From the NCBI RefSeq assembly GCF_900637195.1, contig NZ_LR134356.1, positions 4,154,001 through 4,218,000 of the forward strand: a stretch of 64,000 bases of DNA. The letters run 5' to 3'. The position numbers and the translations under genes are program-made. Positions 1 through 7,529 of the stretch are shown one piece after another (position 1 is the first letter of the stretch; the number at the start of each line of letters is the position of its first letter). The notes under the pieces are model-generated. The model saw only the letters and a program-made list of their open reading frames with translations. It made no database searches and was not told the origin of the DNA. The DNA comes from Mycolicibacterium aurum. GTDB taxonomy: Bacteria; Actinomycetota; Actinomycetes; Mycobacteriales; Mycobacteriaceae.

Positions 1-187
1 CCATCGACACCCTCGCCACGAACCAGCACTGCTCCAGGAACTCTCGCCACTGGAACGGACGCACGAACACGAACCGCACCGCGTCCAGCGCCATCGAGAA
101 GAAGCCGCCGACAGCCGCCATCGCACCCGAGAAACCGTTGGGCAACGCGATACCCGTCGACCACCGCTCCGGCCCCTTAGCTGCCAC
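1..187 (-). CDS. MlaE/YrbE-family Mce transporter permease, 5' part only
   Basis: Only the first 62 or so codons are in the window; the gene continues past the left edge. The translated N-terminus contains AAVGGFFSMALDAVRF followed by RPFQWREFL and CWFVARVS, the pattern at the start of YrbE permeases, the membrane subunits of mycobacterial Mce lipid-import ABC systems. The chosen start is a GTG at 187-185, preceded by GGAGG with 6-nt spacing; it lies inside the 3' end of the thiolase gene, so the two genes overlap by 11 nt and are probably co-transcribed. Later starts (TTG or ATG near 147-124) lack a ribosome site. An mce operon probably extends leftwards, which would make this the import end of the catabolic cluster. 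Family assignment is good; which Mce system it belongs to cannot be told. Confidence 0.8.
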   Translation of the reverse strand, partial: MAAKGPERWSTGIALPNGFSGAMAAVGGFFSMALDAVRFVFVRPFQWREFLEQCWFVARVSM

Positions 188-1340
188 TGGGGCCCTCCAA
201 GATCGTCACAGCGGACACGGCGGTCGGACCGCCGATGTTGTGGGCCAGCGCGATTCGAGCGCCGTCGACCTGGTTGACCGCCTCGCCACGGAGTTGTGCG
301 AACAGCTCGACGCACTGCGCGACGCCGGTGGCGCCGGGCGGGTGGCCCTTGGTCTTGAGCCCACCGCTGGGATTGACCGGGAGAGAGCCGCCGACGCTGG
401 TCATGTCTGCCTCAAGAAGCTTGTAGCCGCCCATCCTCTCGGCGAAGCCTAGGTCCTCATAGCTCATCAACTCGATGCCGGTGAGGAAGTCGTGCACCTC
501 GGCGACGTCGACGTCCCTGGGAGACAATCCCGCCATTGCGAAAGCCTGTTTGGCGGCCTTGGTGCTGGCCGGGAACGCGGTCAGATCAGCCTTGTGCTGA
601 TGCATCACCGAATCGAGCCCCAGCCCCACCCCGCGAATCCAAACCGGCCGGTCGGTGAACCGATCAACCACGTCCTCCGCGGCGATCACGAGCGCTGCGG
701 CACCGTCACTCTGCGGCGCGCAGTCATATAGCCGGAACGGGGTCACCACCGTTGGTGCGTTCAGTGCCTGCTCCATCGTGATCTCAAAGCGCAGCCGCGC
801 CTTCGGGTTGTTGACGCCATGTCGGTGGTTCTTGACGGCCACCATGGCTAAGTGTTCTTCAGTTGCCGGAGATTCGTGGAGATATCGACGAACATGTAAG
901 GCAAATCCTGCGGGCGCCACCAGGCCGAGCGGGTAATCCCAGGCCATGTCGCGTGCCATGGCCTCCCATTCCCAGAGCATGTCGGCAGATGTGGTGTCGC
1001 GGAGCTTGTCCGCGCCCACCACGAGTGCCACGTCGATCGCCCCCGACGCGACGCCGAAGAGCGCATTGCGGATCGCGTCATGTCCGGTCGCACAGGAATT
1101 CTCGACCCGGGTGACAGGAAGGTCGGGCAGGCCGAGGGAGTCGGCGAGGATCCCGGACGGGAAGCCGTCGGCGGTGCCCATCGCGCCGAACCAGGCGGCC
1201 TGCAGATCCGACTTGTCCAATCCTTTGTCGACGGTGCCCGCGCACTCCGAGAACGCCATCGGCAGCAGGTCTTTGATGCCGAGGGCGAAGTGCTCGGCGA
1301 ACGCCGTCATGCCGGCACCGACGATGGCGACGTTCCTCAT
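177..1340 (-). CDS. Thiolase-family protein (SCP-x/lipid-transfer type)
   Basis: Predicted 387-residue thiolase of the SCP-x/acetyl-CoA acetyltransferase type, acting on a CoA thioester in the cytoplasm. It shows ENSCATGHDA with the nucleophilic Cys, NPSGG, and GHPPGATG with the catalytic His near the C-terminus. The start at 1340 (MRNVAIVGAG) has GAGGA 7 nt upstream; a longer reading to 1400 would overlap the upstream gene. It sits 10 nt after the HMG-CoA-synthase-like/OB-fold gene and overlaps the yrbE start. Thiolases next to OB-fold (DUF35) proteins often form a complex that makes or breaks C-C bonds, as in archaeal acetyl-CoA condensation and mycobacterial steroid side-chain cleavage. 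Whether this one does thiolysis or another reaction is not clear. Confidence 0.85.
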   Translation of the reverse strand: MRNVAIVGAGMTAFAEHFALGIKDLLPMAFSECAGTVDKGLDKSDLQAAWFGAMGTADGFPSGILADSLGLPDLPVTRVENSCATGHDAIRNALFGVASGAIDVALVVGADKLRDTTSADMLWEWEAMARDMAWDYPLGLVAPAGFALHVRRYLHESPATEEHLAMVAVKNHRHGVNNPKARLRFEITMEQALNAPTVVTPFRLYDCAPQSDGAAALVIAAEDVVDRFTDRPVWIRGVGLGLDSVMHQHKADLTAFPASTKAAKQAFAMAGLSPRDVDVAEVHDFLTGIELMSYEDLGFAERMGGYKLLEADMTSVGGSLPVNPSGGLKTKGHPPGATGVAQCVELFAQLRGEAVNQVDGARIALAHNIGGPTAVSAVTILEGPSGS

Positions 1341-1350
1341 GACCGGGTCC

Positions 1351-2526
1351 TCATGCTGCCGCCCCGTCCGGCTCGAACGCGTAGCCGTAGTCCGGTACAC
1401 CCGACCGTACGGCCACCCGCCGGAGCGCCAACCGTCCGCGGTGGCCGATGTCGACCGTTCCCGGCGCCGCGCCGGTCACCTTGACCAGTGCGCGCACACC
1501 TACTCCGTCGAGTTCGACGATCACCAGCGAGTACGGCGTCCGCAGGCCGGGGACCGGGATGTGCACCGTGGTCTCGGTGTAGACCGTGCCGGTGCGCGGC
1601 AGTGGAACCAGTTCGTAATCGGTGGCCAGCGCACCATCGGCGCCGACCCGGTACCGCGGCGGGAAGTCCAGGTCGTCGGAGTCGGCGAATTGCCCTGCCT
1701 CCCATCGGACCTTCGCCTCGAAGGCGCGCTCGTAAGCGGCCAGGGAGATCGGGATGTCGGCGTCGGAGCCGGTGACCCCGTCGGGCATCGGGCGGGGCGG
1801 CGCCTCCCTGCGGTAGGTCGGCGCTGAGCCGCCGCTGACACTGATGCCCGACAGGATGGCCTGCTCGACCGCCACCAGCGGTCCCGTGGTGCCCCGCTCG
1901 GCCAGGCCCGCCAAGGCGAACAGGCTTGCGCTGGCCCCCATGGTCGGCAACGCAGGCGGCTCTCCGGTGCACAGTTCGGTGGCCCGCGCGTGATCGACGC
2001 CCGCGACGGCCACCGGGGTGTCCAGCCATGCCGCGGCGAGCGAGGCGACCAGGCCCCGCTCGTGCAACAACCGGGGATCCCCGTAGTCGTGCACGTCGCC
2101 GGTGGCGTTGCGGGTGCGCACCGGCAGACTGCGAGCGACCCGCGCGGCGGTCCGTACCTGCAGTCCGCGCTCGGCCGTCAGGATCGCGGCGGCCCCCGCC
2201 GGTGACAGGTCCGCCCCGATGATCAAGGTGCGGGGACGTGCCGAGCTGACGGCGTCGATGGTGGCGGGTGCGCCGCCGAGGCGCTCGTCGACCTCCAGCT
2301 CGGGATCCAGTCCGAGCCCGGCGAGCAGGACCGCCGCGTTGCTGCTTTCCAGCAGCGGCAGATCACGGCTGACGAGCACCACCCGCTCGACCGCGCCACC
2401 GGCAGTTAACGCAGCCCGGCCGGCCTCCACGGCCATCGTCACGGCGTCTTCGTCGTCGCCGGCGACCCGGTGCAGGGGCGTACCCCAACACGGCAGGTAA
2501 GTGCCGACGGACGCGACGGAAGGCAT
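1351..2526 (-). CDS. HMG-CoA-synthase-like domain fused to a DUF35-type OB-fold, no zinc ribbon
   Basis: 391 residues. The N-terminal ~240 residues look like the ketosynthase-III/HMG-CoA synthase fold (SVASVGTYLP start). Where active synthases have a catalytic Cys, this protein reads DERLGGAPATID, so the nucleophile appears lost. The C-terminal ~120 residues resemble a DUF35 OB-fold (LDFPPRYRVG, TVYTETTVHIP, YSLVIVELDG), but the four-Cys zinc ribbon normally in front of it is absent. The ATG at 2526 has GGAG 8 nt upstream. It is probably a scaffold or substrate-channelling partner for the thiolase encoded 10 nt downstream, not a free-standing synthase. Domain boundaries are by eye. Confidence 0.65.
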   Translation of the reverse strand: MPSVASVGTYLPCWGTPLHRVAGDDEDAVTMAVEAGRAALTAGGAVERVVLVSRDLPLLESSNAAVLLAGLGLDPELEVDERLGGAPATIDAVSSARPRTLIIGADLSPAGAAAILTAERGLQVRTAARVARSLPVRTRNATGDVHDYGDPRLLHERGLVASLAAAWLDTPVAVAGVDHARATELCTGEPPALPTMGASASLFALAGLAERGTTGPLVAVEQAILSGISVSGGSAPTYRREAPPRPMPDGVTGSDADIPISLAAYERAFEAKVRWEAGQFADSDDLDFPPRYRVGADGALATDYELVPLPRTGTVYTETTVHIPVPGLRTPYSLVIVELDGVGVRALVKVTGAAPGTVDIGHRGRLALRRVAVRSGVPDYGYAFEPDGAAA

Positions 2527-2557
2527 AGACAAATCTCCAGGTATGTGGACGACGGGA

Positions 2558-3766
2558 TCAGGTGACGGCGCCGACGGTCTTGAGCTCGATGATCCGATCC
2601 CAATCCAGCCCGAGTTCGGCCAGGATGTCGTCGGTCTGCTCGGCGAAGCCGGGCGCGGGACCCGATTCCGGTGCGGCGACGTCGAACTGCACCGGGTTGG
2701 CGACCAACTCCAATTCTCCTGCCTGAACCAGGTATTCGTTGGCGCGGATCTGCGCGTCCTCGGCCGCCTGCAGGGTGTCCTGCACCGGCGCCCACGGCCC
2801 GGCCAGGGTTGCGAAGCGTTCGCTCCACTCCGTGAGGGGACGCTTGGCCATCGCGTCGGCCAGGATCTCGGCGGCCACCGCGGTGTTCTCGGCGATCGAC
2901 TCGGCGGTCGCGAACCGGGGGTCGTCGGCCAGCTCGTCGAGATCCATGTGCGCGCACACGTCGGCCCAGAACTTGGTGGGCTGCATCATCACGAAGGAGA
3001 TGTAGCGGTCGTCGGCGGTGGCATAGAGCCCGACGAGCGGGTTGATCGGTGAGCCGTGCACGCCGGGCGGGAACGCTTCCATGCGCTGCCCGAGGTGGGT
3101 GGTCAGGGCCACCGTGTGCCCCAGCGACCACAGTCCGCTGCCCAGCAGCGAGACGTCGACCACCGACGGCTCGCCGGTGCGCTCCCGCTTCAGCAGCGCG
3201 GCAGCGATGCCGCCCGCCAGGTTCGTACCCGAGATGGTGTCGCCGTAGGCCGGCCCGGGCGGACCGACCATGCCGGGCGTGCCCGGTGGGGTGATCGTCG
3301 CCGCGGTGCCCGCACGGCACCAGAACGCGGTCATGTCGTAGCCGCCCTTGACCGACTCCGCGCCACGCGGGCCCAGTGCACTGCCTCGCGCGTAGACGAT
3401 CCCGGGATTGACGGCGCGAATGTCGTCGACATCGATGCCGAACTTCTGCCGGTGACCGGGCAGGAAGCTGGTGAGAAAAACGTCGGACCGGCGGGCGAGC
3501 TCGAGCAGGATGTCGCGCCCCTCCGGCACGGACATGTCCAGCCCGATGCTTCGCTTGAGTCGGTTGGCGTGCTCGATGTTCGGGTTGGGGTCACCTTCGA
3601 CGCGGAGCAGCCCGGTCTGGCGGAGGCCGCGTTGCGGATCACCGGTGACGGCGTGCTCCACCTTGATCACGTCGGCACCCCATTCCGCGAGGACGGCGCC
3701 TGCCGACGGGACGAAGCCGTACATCGCGACCTCGAGGATCTTGATTCCGTCCAGTGGCTTGCTCAT
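2558..3766 (-). CDS. CaiB/BaiF family CoA-transferase
   Basis: 402 residues, the usual family length. The N-terminus (LDGIKILEVAMYGFVPSAG, then WGADVIKVEH) is the class III CoA-transferase signature; these enzymes move CoA from one acyl-CoA to a free acid through an aspartyl-CoA intermediate. It presumably activates the carboxylate made by the aldehyde dehydrogenase encoded just upstream. The gene starts at the end of two 32-bp tandem repeats, each carrying a purine-rich stretch and an ATG; its own ATG overlaps the stop of the last repeat peptide. It is followed after 31 nt by the HMG-CoA-synthase-like gene. An acyl-CoA racemase is the main alternative within the family. Confidence 0.85.
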   Translation of the reverse strand: MSKPLDGIKILEVAMYGFVPSAGAVLAEWGADVIKVEHAVTGDPQRGLRQTGLLRVEGDPNPNIEHANRLKRSIGLDMSVPEGRDILLELARRSDVFLTSFLPGHRQKFGIDVDDIRAVNPGIVYARGSALGPRGAESVKGGYDMTAFWCRAGTAATITPPGTPGMVGPPGPAYGDTISGTNLAGGIAAALLKRERTGEPSVVDVSLLGSGLWSLGHTVALTTHLGQRMEAFPPGVHGSPINPLVGLYATADDRYISFVMMQPTKFWADVCAHMDLDELADDPRFATAESIAENTAVAAEILADAMAKRPLTEWSERFATLAGPWAPVQDTLQAAEDAQIRANEYLVQAGELELVANPVQFDVAAPESGPAPGFAEQTDDILAELGLDWDRIIELKTVGAVT

Positions 3767-3830
3767 CGCTGCTTTCTCCTCTTCGCGCGAGCGCTCATCG
3801 CTGCTGTCTCCTCTTCGCGCGAGCGCTCAT
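3767..3830 (-). repeat. Two tandem 32-bp junction repeats encoding overlapping 11-residue mini-ORFs
   Basis: Between the aldehyde dehydrogenase stop and the CoA-transferase start lie exactly two 32-bp units, read on the minus strand as ATGAGCGCTCGCGCGAAG followed by AGGAGAmAGCAGCG (m is C, then A). Each unit's ATG overlaps the preceding stop (ATGA), and reads 11 codons (MSARAKRRQQR, then MSARAKRRKQR) to a TGA that overlaps the next ATG; the last overlaps the CoA-transferase start. The same family occurs in three copies at 25479-25574. Confidence 0.85.
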
Positions 3831-5353
3831 CCGCCGGCCGTCGTCTCCGGGACGACGACAGCGAACGTCTTGCTCTCCAGGAACTCCTCCAGCCCGGCCC
3901 GGCCCATCTCGCGGCCGATGCCCGACTGCTTGAAACCACCGAACGGGCTGTCGGGGCTGAAGTAGTTGCCGCCGTTGATCGAGAACGTGCCCGTCCTGAT
4001 CCGGCGGGCTACGGACAGCGCCCGCTCCTCGCTGCCGAACACCGCTCCCGAGAGCCCGTAGATGGAGTCGTTCGCGATACGGACCGCGTCGTCGTCATCC
4101 TCGTAGGCGATCACCACCAACACGGGGCCGAAGACCTCTTCCTGGGCGATCTCACTGCCGGGATCGACATCGGCCAACAGGGTCGGGGTGTAGAAGAACC
4201 CCGGGTCCACCTTCTCGCCGCCCGTCACCAGGGTGGCGCCCGCCTCGACGGCACGCTGGACCAAGCCGTCGACCTTGTCGCGCTGCCTGGCACTGATCAA
4301 CGGCCCCATGTAGGTGCCCTGCGCGGTCGGATCGCCGTACCTCACCAACCCGAAGTTGGTCTTGACCAGCTCGACGATCTCGTCCTTGTGCTTCTTGGGC
4401 ACGAGGAGCCGCGACGTCAGTGCGCAACCCTGACCGGCGTGGGTGACCATGCTGAACGCCGAAAACAGTGCGGCGGTGCCGAAGTCGGCGTCGTCGAGGA
4501 CGATCGCGGCCGACTTGCCACCCAGTTCGAGGAACACCTTCTTCAGTGTCTGGCTGGCGGCAGCCATGATCGCGCGGCCAGTCGGTGTGGATCCGGTGAA
4601 GGTGACCATGTCGACGTCGGGACTCGTGGTCAGTGCGGCGCCGACGGCCGGGTCCGCACCGGAGAGGACGTTGACGACCCCCGCCGGGATGTCGGTGTGG
4701 TTGGCGATCAGCTCGCCGAGCGCCAGCGTGATCAGCGGGGTGTCCGGTGCGGACTTGAGCACCACGGTGCACCCGGCGGCCAGCGCCGGAGCCAGCTTGG
4801 CCAGCGCCAGCTGATTGGGATAGTTGTAGGCGATGATCGCTGCCACCACGCCTGCGGGTTCTTTCTCCACCCAGCGGTGGTGCTGCATTCCGCGGCTTTC
4901 GATGTTGCCGAGATCCTCGGTCAGCGGGTAGGTCTTCGCCAGCTCGGCGTAGTACCGCACGATCTCGATCGGCTGGTCCAGTTGCGCGCCCTGGCACAGC
5001 GCCGGGGTGGCGCCGACCTCGGCGATCGTCAGAGCCGCGAGCTCGTCGCGGTGCTCGACCAACACCTGATGAAGCTGTTCGAGGCAACGGACTCTCAGCT
5101 CGACGTCGGTGGACCACTCCCCCGAGTCGAATGCGTGTCGCGCCGCGGCCACGGCCGCCTCGGCGTCGGCGACGGTCGCATCCGGCGCGTGCCCGATCAC
5201 CTCACCGGTCGCCGGATTGAGCGACGGGAACGTCCGCTCAGCATCGAGCAGCCGCCCACCGATCAGCAGACGCCCGCTCACGCCCCCCACTGAGATGTCG
5301 GCCCCCACGACGCCGCTGCGGTCACCCGAGATCGTGGCTGTTTCCTGCATCAT
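3827..5353 (-). CDS. NAD(P)-dependent aldehyde dehydrogenase
   Basis: 508 residues, normal for the ALDH superfamily. Visible motifs in order: FTGSTPTGR (cofactor site), LELGGKSA with the general-base Glu, GQGCALTSR with the catalytic Cys, and EEVFGPVL. It oxidises an aldehyde to the acid, presumably one made by an alcohol dehydrogenase in the cluster, ahead of the CoA-transferase encoded downstream. The start is not fully settled: AGGAGG abuts two consecutive ATG codons at 5353 and 5350. An operator-like site lies 59 nt upstream, and the gene is divergent from the SDR at 5644. The physiological substrate is unknown. Confidence 0.9.
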   Translation of the reverse strand: MMQETATISGDRSGVVGADISVGGVSGRLLIGGRLLDAERTFPSLNPATGEVIGHAPDATVADAEAAVAAARHAFDSGEWSTDVELRVRCLEQLHQVLVEHRDELAALTIAEVGATPALCQGAQLDQPIEIVRYYAELAKTYPLTEDLGNIESRGMQHHRWVEKEPAGVVAAIIAYNYPNQLALAKLAPALAAGCTVVLKSAPDTPLITLALGELIANHTDIPAGVVNVLSGADPAVGAALTTSPDVDMVTFTGSTPTGRAIMAAASQTLKKVFLELGGKSAAIVLDDADFGTAALFSAFSMVTHAGQGCALTSRLLVPKKHKDEIVELVKTNFGLVRYGDPTAQGTYMGPLISARQRDKVDGLVQRAVEAGATLVTGGEKVDPGFFYTPTLLADVDPGSEIAQEEVFGPVLVVIAYEDDDDAVRIANDSIYGLSGAVFGSEERALSVARRIRTGTFSINGGNYFSPDSPFGGFKQSGIGREMGRAGLEEFLESKTFAVVVPETTAGG

Positions 5354-5411
5354 CCTCCTCGGATGGCCGCGTCCTGGCGGCTCGATGTGGGCTTGATTTG
5401 GGCTTATGTGA

Positions 5412-5428
5412 TGGAAACTGCATTCTCA
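5412..5428. promoter_or_regulatory. Operator-like site TGGAAA-N5-TTCTCA
   Basis: TGGAAACTGCATTCTCA lies 59 nt upstream of the aldehyde dehydrogenase start. It matches the recurring TGAGAA-N5-TTCTCA motif, with two mismatches in the left half-site. It is one of two such sites in the 290-nt region between the divergent aldehyde dehydrogenase and SDR genes. Confidence 0.5.
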
Positions 5429-5576
5429 TCCCCGGCGAATCATACATTCGTGAGATGAGAACTCAAGAGAATGCCAAGAACGCCCGCTGCCTGCGGGAAA
5501 CGATGCGACAATCCACGGTCAAACGTCTCACCAGTGCGAATGGCACGGCACTCATGTCTTGCGATCCTGCATAATG

Positions 5577-5593
5577 CGAGAGTACGGTTCTCA
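5577..5593. promoter_or_regulatory. Operator-like site CGAGAG-N5-TTCTCA
   Basis: CGAGAGTACGGTTCTCA ends 50 nt before the GTG of the SDR gene at 5644. It fits the TGAGAA-N5-TTCTCA motif seen at three other intergenic regions, with mismatches only in the left half. Position suggests control of the SDR/ferredoxin/P450 transcript. Confidence 0.5.
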
Positions 5594-5643
5594 TAATCGG
5601 AAGGACGATTCTTGATGGCTGGGCACACGGCTGGAGCCGACGC

Positions 5644-6345
5644 GTGAAGAACGCAGTAGTAACTGGTGGCGCGTCGGGTATCGGAGCCGCCGTGGCGGAG
5701 CGTCTGCGCGCGGACGACATTCGCGTCGCGGTACTCGATCTCAACCCCGGCGACGAGAAGTTCTCCTACGCCGTCGACGTCACGGACCGGTCGGCGATCG
5801 ATGCTGCAATGGACGCGATCCACACCGAGCTCGGTCCGGTGACGGTGCTCGTCAACGCCGCCGGACTGGATCGCTTCAAGAAGTTCATCGACCTGAGCTT
5901 CGACGAATGGCAGAAGGTCATCGACGTCAATCTCAACGGCGTCTTCCACTGCACTCAAGCCGTGCTGCCCGACATGATCGAGGCCGGCTGGGGACGCATC
6001 GTCAACATCTCGTCGTCAAGCACTCACTCGGGCCAGCCGTTCATGTCGCCCTACGTCGCGGCCAAATCGGCGGTCAACGGCCTCACCAAGTCCCTGGCAC
6101 TGGAGTACGGCCCCGACGGAATCACCGTCAACGCCGTCCCGCCCGGATTCATCGATACCCCGATGCTGCGGAAGGCTGAGCAGCGGGGCTTCCTCGGCGA
6201 CACTCAGAAGCAGATCAACGAGACACCGGTGCGCCGCATGGGCCGTCCGGAAGACATCGCCGCCGCATGCGCCTTCCTGATCTCCGAGGAAGCCAGTTAC
6301 ATCACCGGGCAGATCCTGGGCGTCAACGGCGGCCGGAACACCTAG
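5644..6345 (+). CDS. Short-chain dehydrogenase/reductase (classical SDR)
   Basis: 233 residues. Classical SDR motifs: TGGASGIG (nucleotide binding, residues ~8-15), NAAG, the catalytic Ser in NISSSSTHS, YVAAK with the catalytic Tyr and Lys, and the C-terminal ITGQILGVNGG. A cytoplasmic NAD(P)-dependent alcohol/ketone oxidoreductase. The GTG at 5644 is preceded by GGAG with 7-nt spacing. First gene of a plus-strand run with a second SDR, a ferredoxin and a P450, so it may oxidise the alcohol the P450 forms. It resembles the SDR at 33106-33849, for example in the shared LPDMIEAGWGRIV, suggesting duplicated pathway modules. Confidence 0.9.
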   Translation: MKNAVVTGGASGIGAAVAERLRADDIRVAVLDLNPGDEKFSYAVDVTDRSAIDAAMDAIHTELGPVTVLVNAAGLDRFKKFIDLSFDEWQKVIDVNLNGVFHCTQAVLPDMIEAGWGRIVNISSSSTHSGQPFMSPYVAAKSAVNGLTKSLALEYGPDGITVNAVPPGFIDTPMLRKAEQRGFLGDTQKQINETPVRRMGRPEDIAAACAFLISEEASYITGQILGVNGGRNT

Positions 6346-6379
6346 CGAGCCAGCAGATCCACCGAAAGGACGACGATTC

Positions 6380-7240
6380 ATGGGACGTGTGCAAGGCAAG
6401 GTCGCCTTCATCACCGGGGCGGCACGCGGACAGGGTCGCAGCCACGCGGTGCGCCTGGCCGAAGAGGGCGCCGACATCATCGCAGTGGATCTGTGCGAGA
6501 ACGTCGACACCATCGGCTATCCGATGGCCACCCCCGAAGACCTCGACGAGACAGCCGCTTTCGTCGAGAAGACCGGCCAGCGCATCGTCACGGCCAAGGC
6601 CGACGTCCGCGATGCCGCGCAGCTGAAGAAGGCCCTCGAAGACGGCATCGCCCAGTTCGGCGGCGTGGACATCGTGGTCGCGCAGGCCGGCATCGCGGGG
6701 ATGAAGGGCAACCCGCCGATGCAGGCGTGGACAGACGTGATCAACACCAATCTGATCGGCACCATCAACGCCATCCAGGTTGCACTGCCCCACCTCAAGG
6801 AGGGCGCGTCGATCGTGGCCACCGGCTCCACCGCCGCGCTGATGGACGCGCACAACAAGCCGAACCCCGGTGGCGATCCGGGCGGCATGGCCTACATGAC
6901 GTCCAAACGGCTGCTCTCCCAATACGTCCACGATCTGGCCACCGAGCTGGCGGTACGCGGCATCCGGGCCAACGTCGTGCATCCGACGAACTGCAATACC
7001 GACATGCTGCAGAGCCCGCCGATGTACAAGTCCTTCCGTCCGGATCTGGAGAACCCGACGCGGGCCGACGCCGAACCCGTCTTCGGTGTGCAGCAGGCGA
7101 TGAAGGTCAACTTCATCGAGCCGGAGGACATCAGCAACGCCATCCTGTGGCTGGTATCCGACGAGGCCCGCTACGTCACCGGAATGCAGTTGCGGGTGGA
7201 CGCGGGTGGCTATCTGAAGTGGTACGACTACCACGCTTAG
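6380..7240 (+). CDS. Mycofactocin-type SDR oxidoreductase
   Basis: 286 residues. The opening GKVAFITGAARGQGRSHAVR and the extra residues between the nucleotide-binding motif and the core fold match the mycofactocin-coupled SDR subfamily, whose NAD(H) stays bound and is re-oxidised through the peptide cofactor mycofactocin. The active site shows Ser in ATGSTAAL and YMTSK. The C-terminus reads YVTGMQLRVDAGGYLKW. It follows the first SDR by 34 nt with AAAGGA ahead of its ATG, and is followed after 11 nt by a ferredoxin. Likely role: oxidation of a secondary alcohol. Mycofactocin dependence is inferred from sequence type; no mycofactocin biosynthesis genes are in this window. Confidence 0.85.
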   Translation: MGRVQGKVAFITGAARGQGRSHAVRLAEEGADIIAVDLCENVDTIGYPMATPEDLDETAAFVEKTGQRIVTAKADVRDAAQLKKALEDGIAQFGGVDIVVAQAGIAGMKGNPPMQAWTDVINTNLIGTINAIQVALPHLKEGASIVATGSTAALMDAHNKPNPGGDPGGMAYMTSKRLLSQYVHDLATELAVRGIRANVVHPTNCNTDMLQSPPMYKSFRPDLENPTRADAEPVFGVQQAMKVNFIEPEDISNAILWLVSDEARYVTGMQLRVDAGGYLKWYDYHA

Positions 7241-7251
7241 GGAGGAACGCC

Positions 7252-7446
7252 GTGAAGGTTCGGGTTGACTCACAGCGGTGCCAGGGGCACACGCTCTGCG
7301 CGATGATCGCGCCGGATTCCTTCGAGCTCAGCGATATCGACGGGACCGCCTCCCCGGTGGACGAAGTGGTTCCGGCAGCTCAGCAGGACGCGGTTCGCGA
7401 GGCTGCGCAGTCCTGCCCGGAGCAGGCCATCTCGATCGAGGAATGA
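7252..7446 (+). CDS. One-cluster ferredoxin, CxxHxxC...CP type
   Basis: 64 residues, starting at a GTG with GGGAGG 7 nt upstream. It reads RCQGHTLC then SCPEQAI, i.e. CxxHxxC(x)nCP, in which the second cysteine of a classical 4Fe-4S ferredoxin is His. This type usually carries a [3Fe-4S] cluster and passes electrons to mycobacterial cytochromes P450. The adjacent P450 downstream is the likely partner. It is one of four small ferredoxins in the window that differ at that cluster position. Confidence 0.9.
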   Translation: MKVRVDSQRCQGHTLCAMIAPDSFELSDIDGTASPVDEVVPAAQQDAVREAAQSCPEQAISIEE

Positions 7447-7460
7447 CAACAGTTCGTGGT

Positions 7461-7504
7461 TTCGGTGTAGCTGGTCGCTCCCAGCGCGACCAACGACACC
7501 GGAA
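7461..7504 (+). other. Intercistronic hairpin between ferredoxin and P450 genes
   Basis: Two nested stems: TGGTCGC (7472-7478) pairs with GCGACCA (7486-7492), and TTCGGTGT (7461-7468) pairs with ACACCGGAA (7496-7504) with one bulge. It fills most of the 83-nt gap and ends before the P450 ribosome site. No T-run follows, so mRNA processing or partial attenuation is as likely as termination. Confidence 0.5.
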
Positions 7505-7529
7505 TCGGATTAGTTAGGGAGACAGCGCT

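Noticed and set aside
3056..5293. 745-codon open frame on the plus strand
   Set aside because: It is antisense to the CoA-transferase and aldehyde dehydrogenase, both with full family motifs. High GC makes long shadow frames common; its translation shows no known domain.
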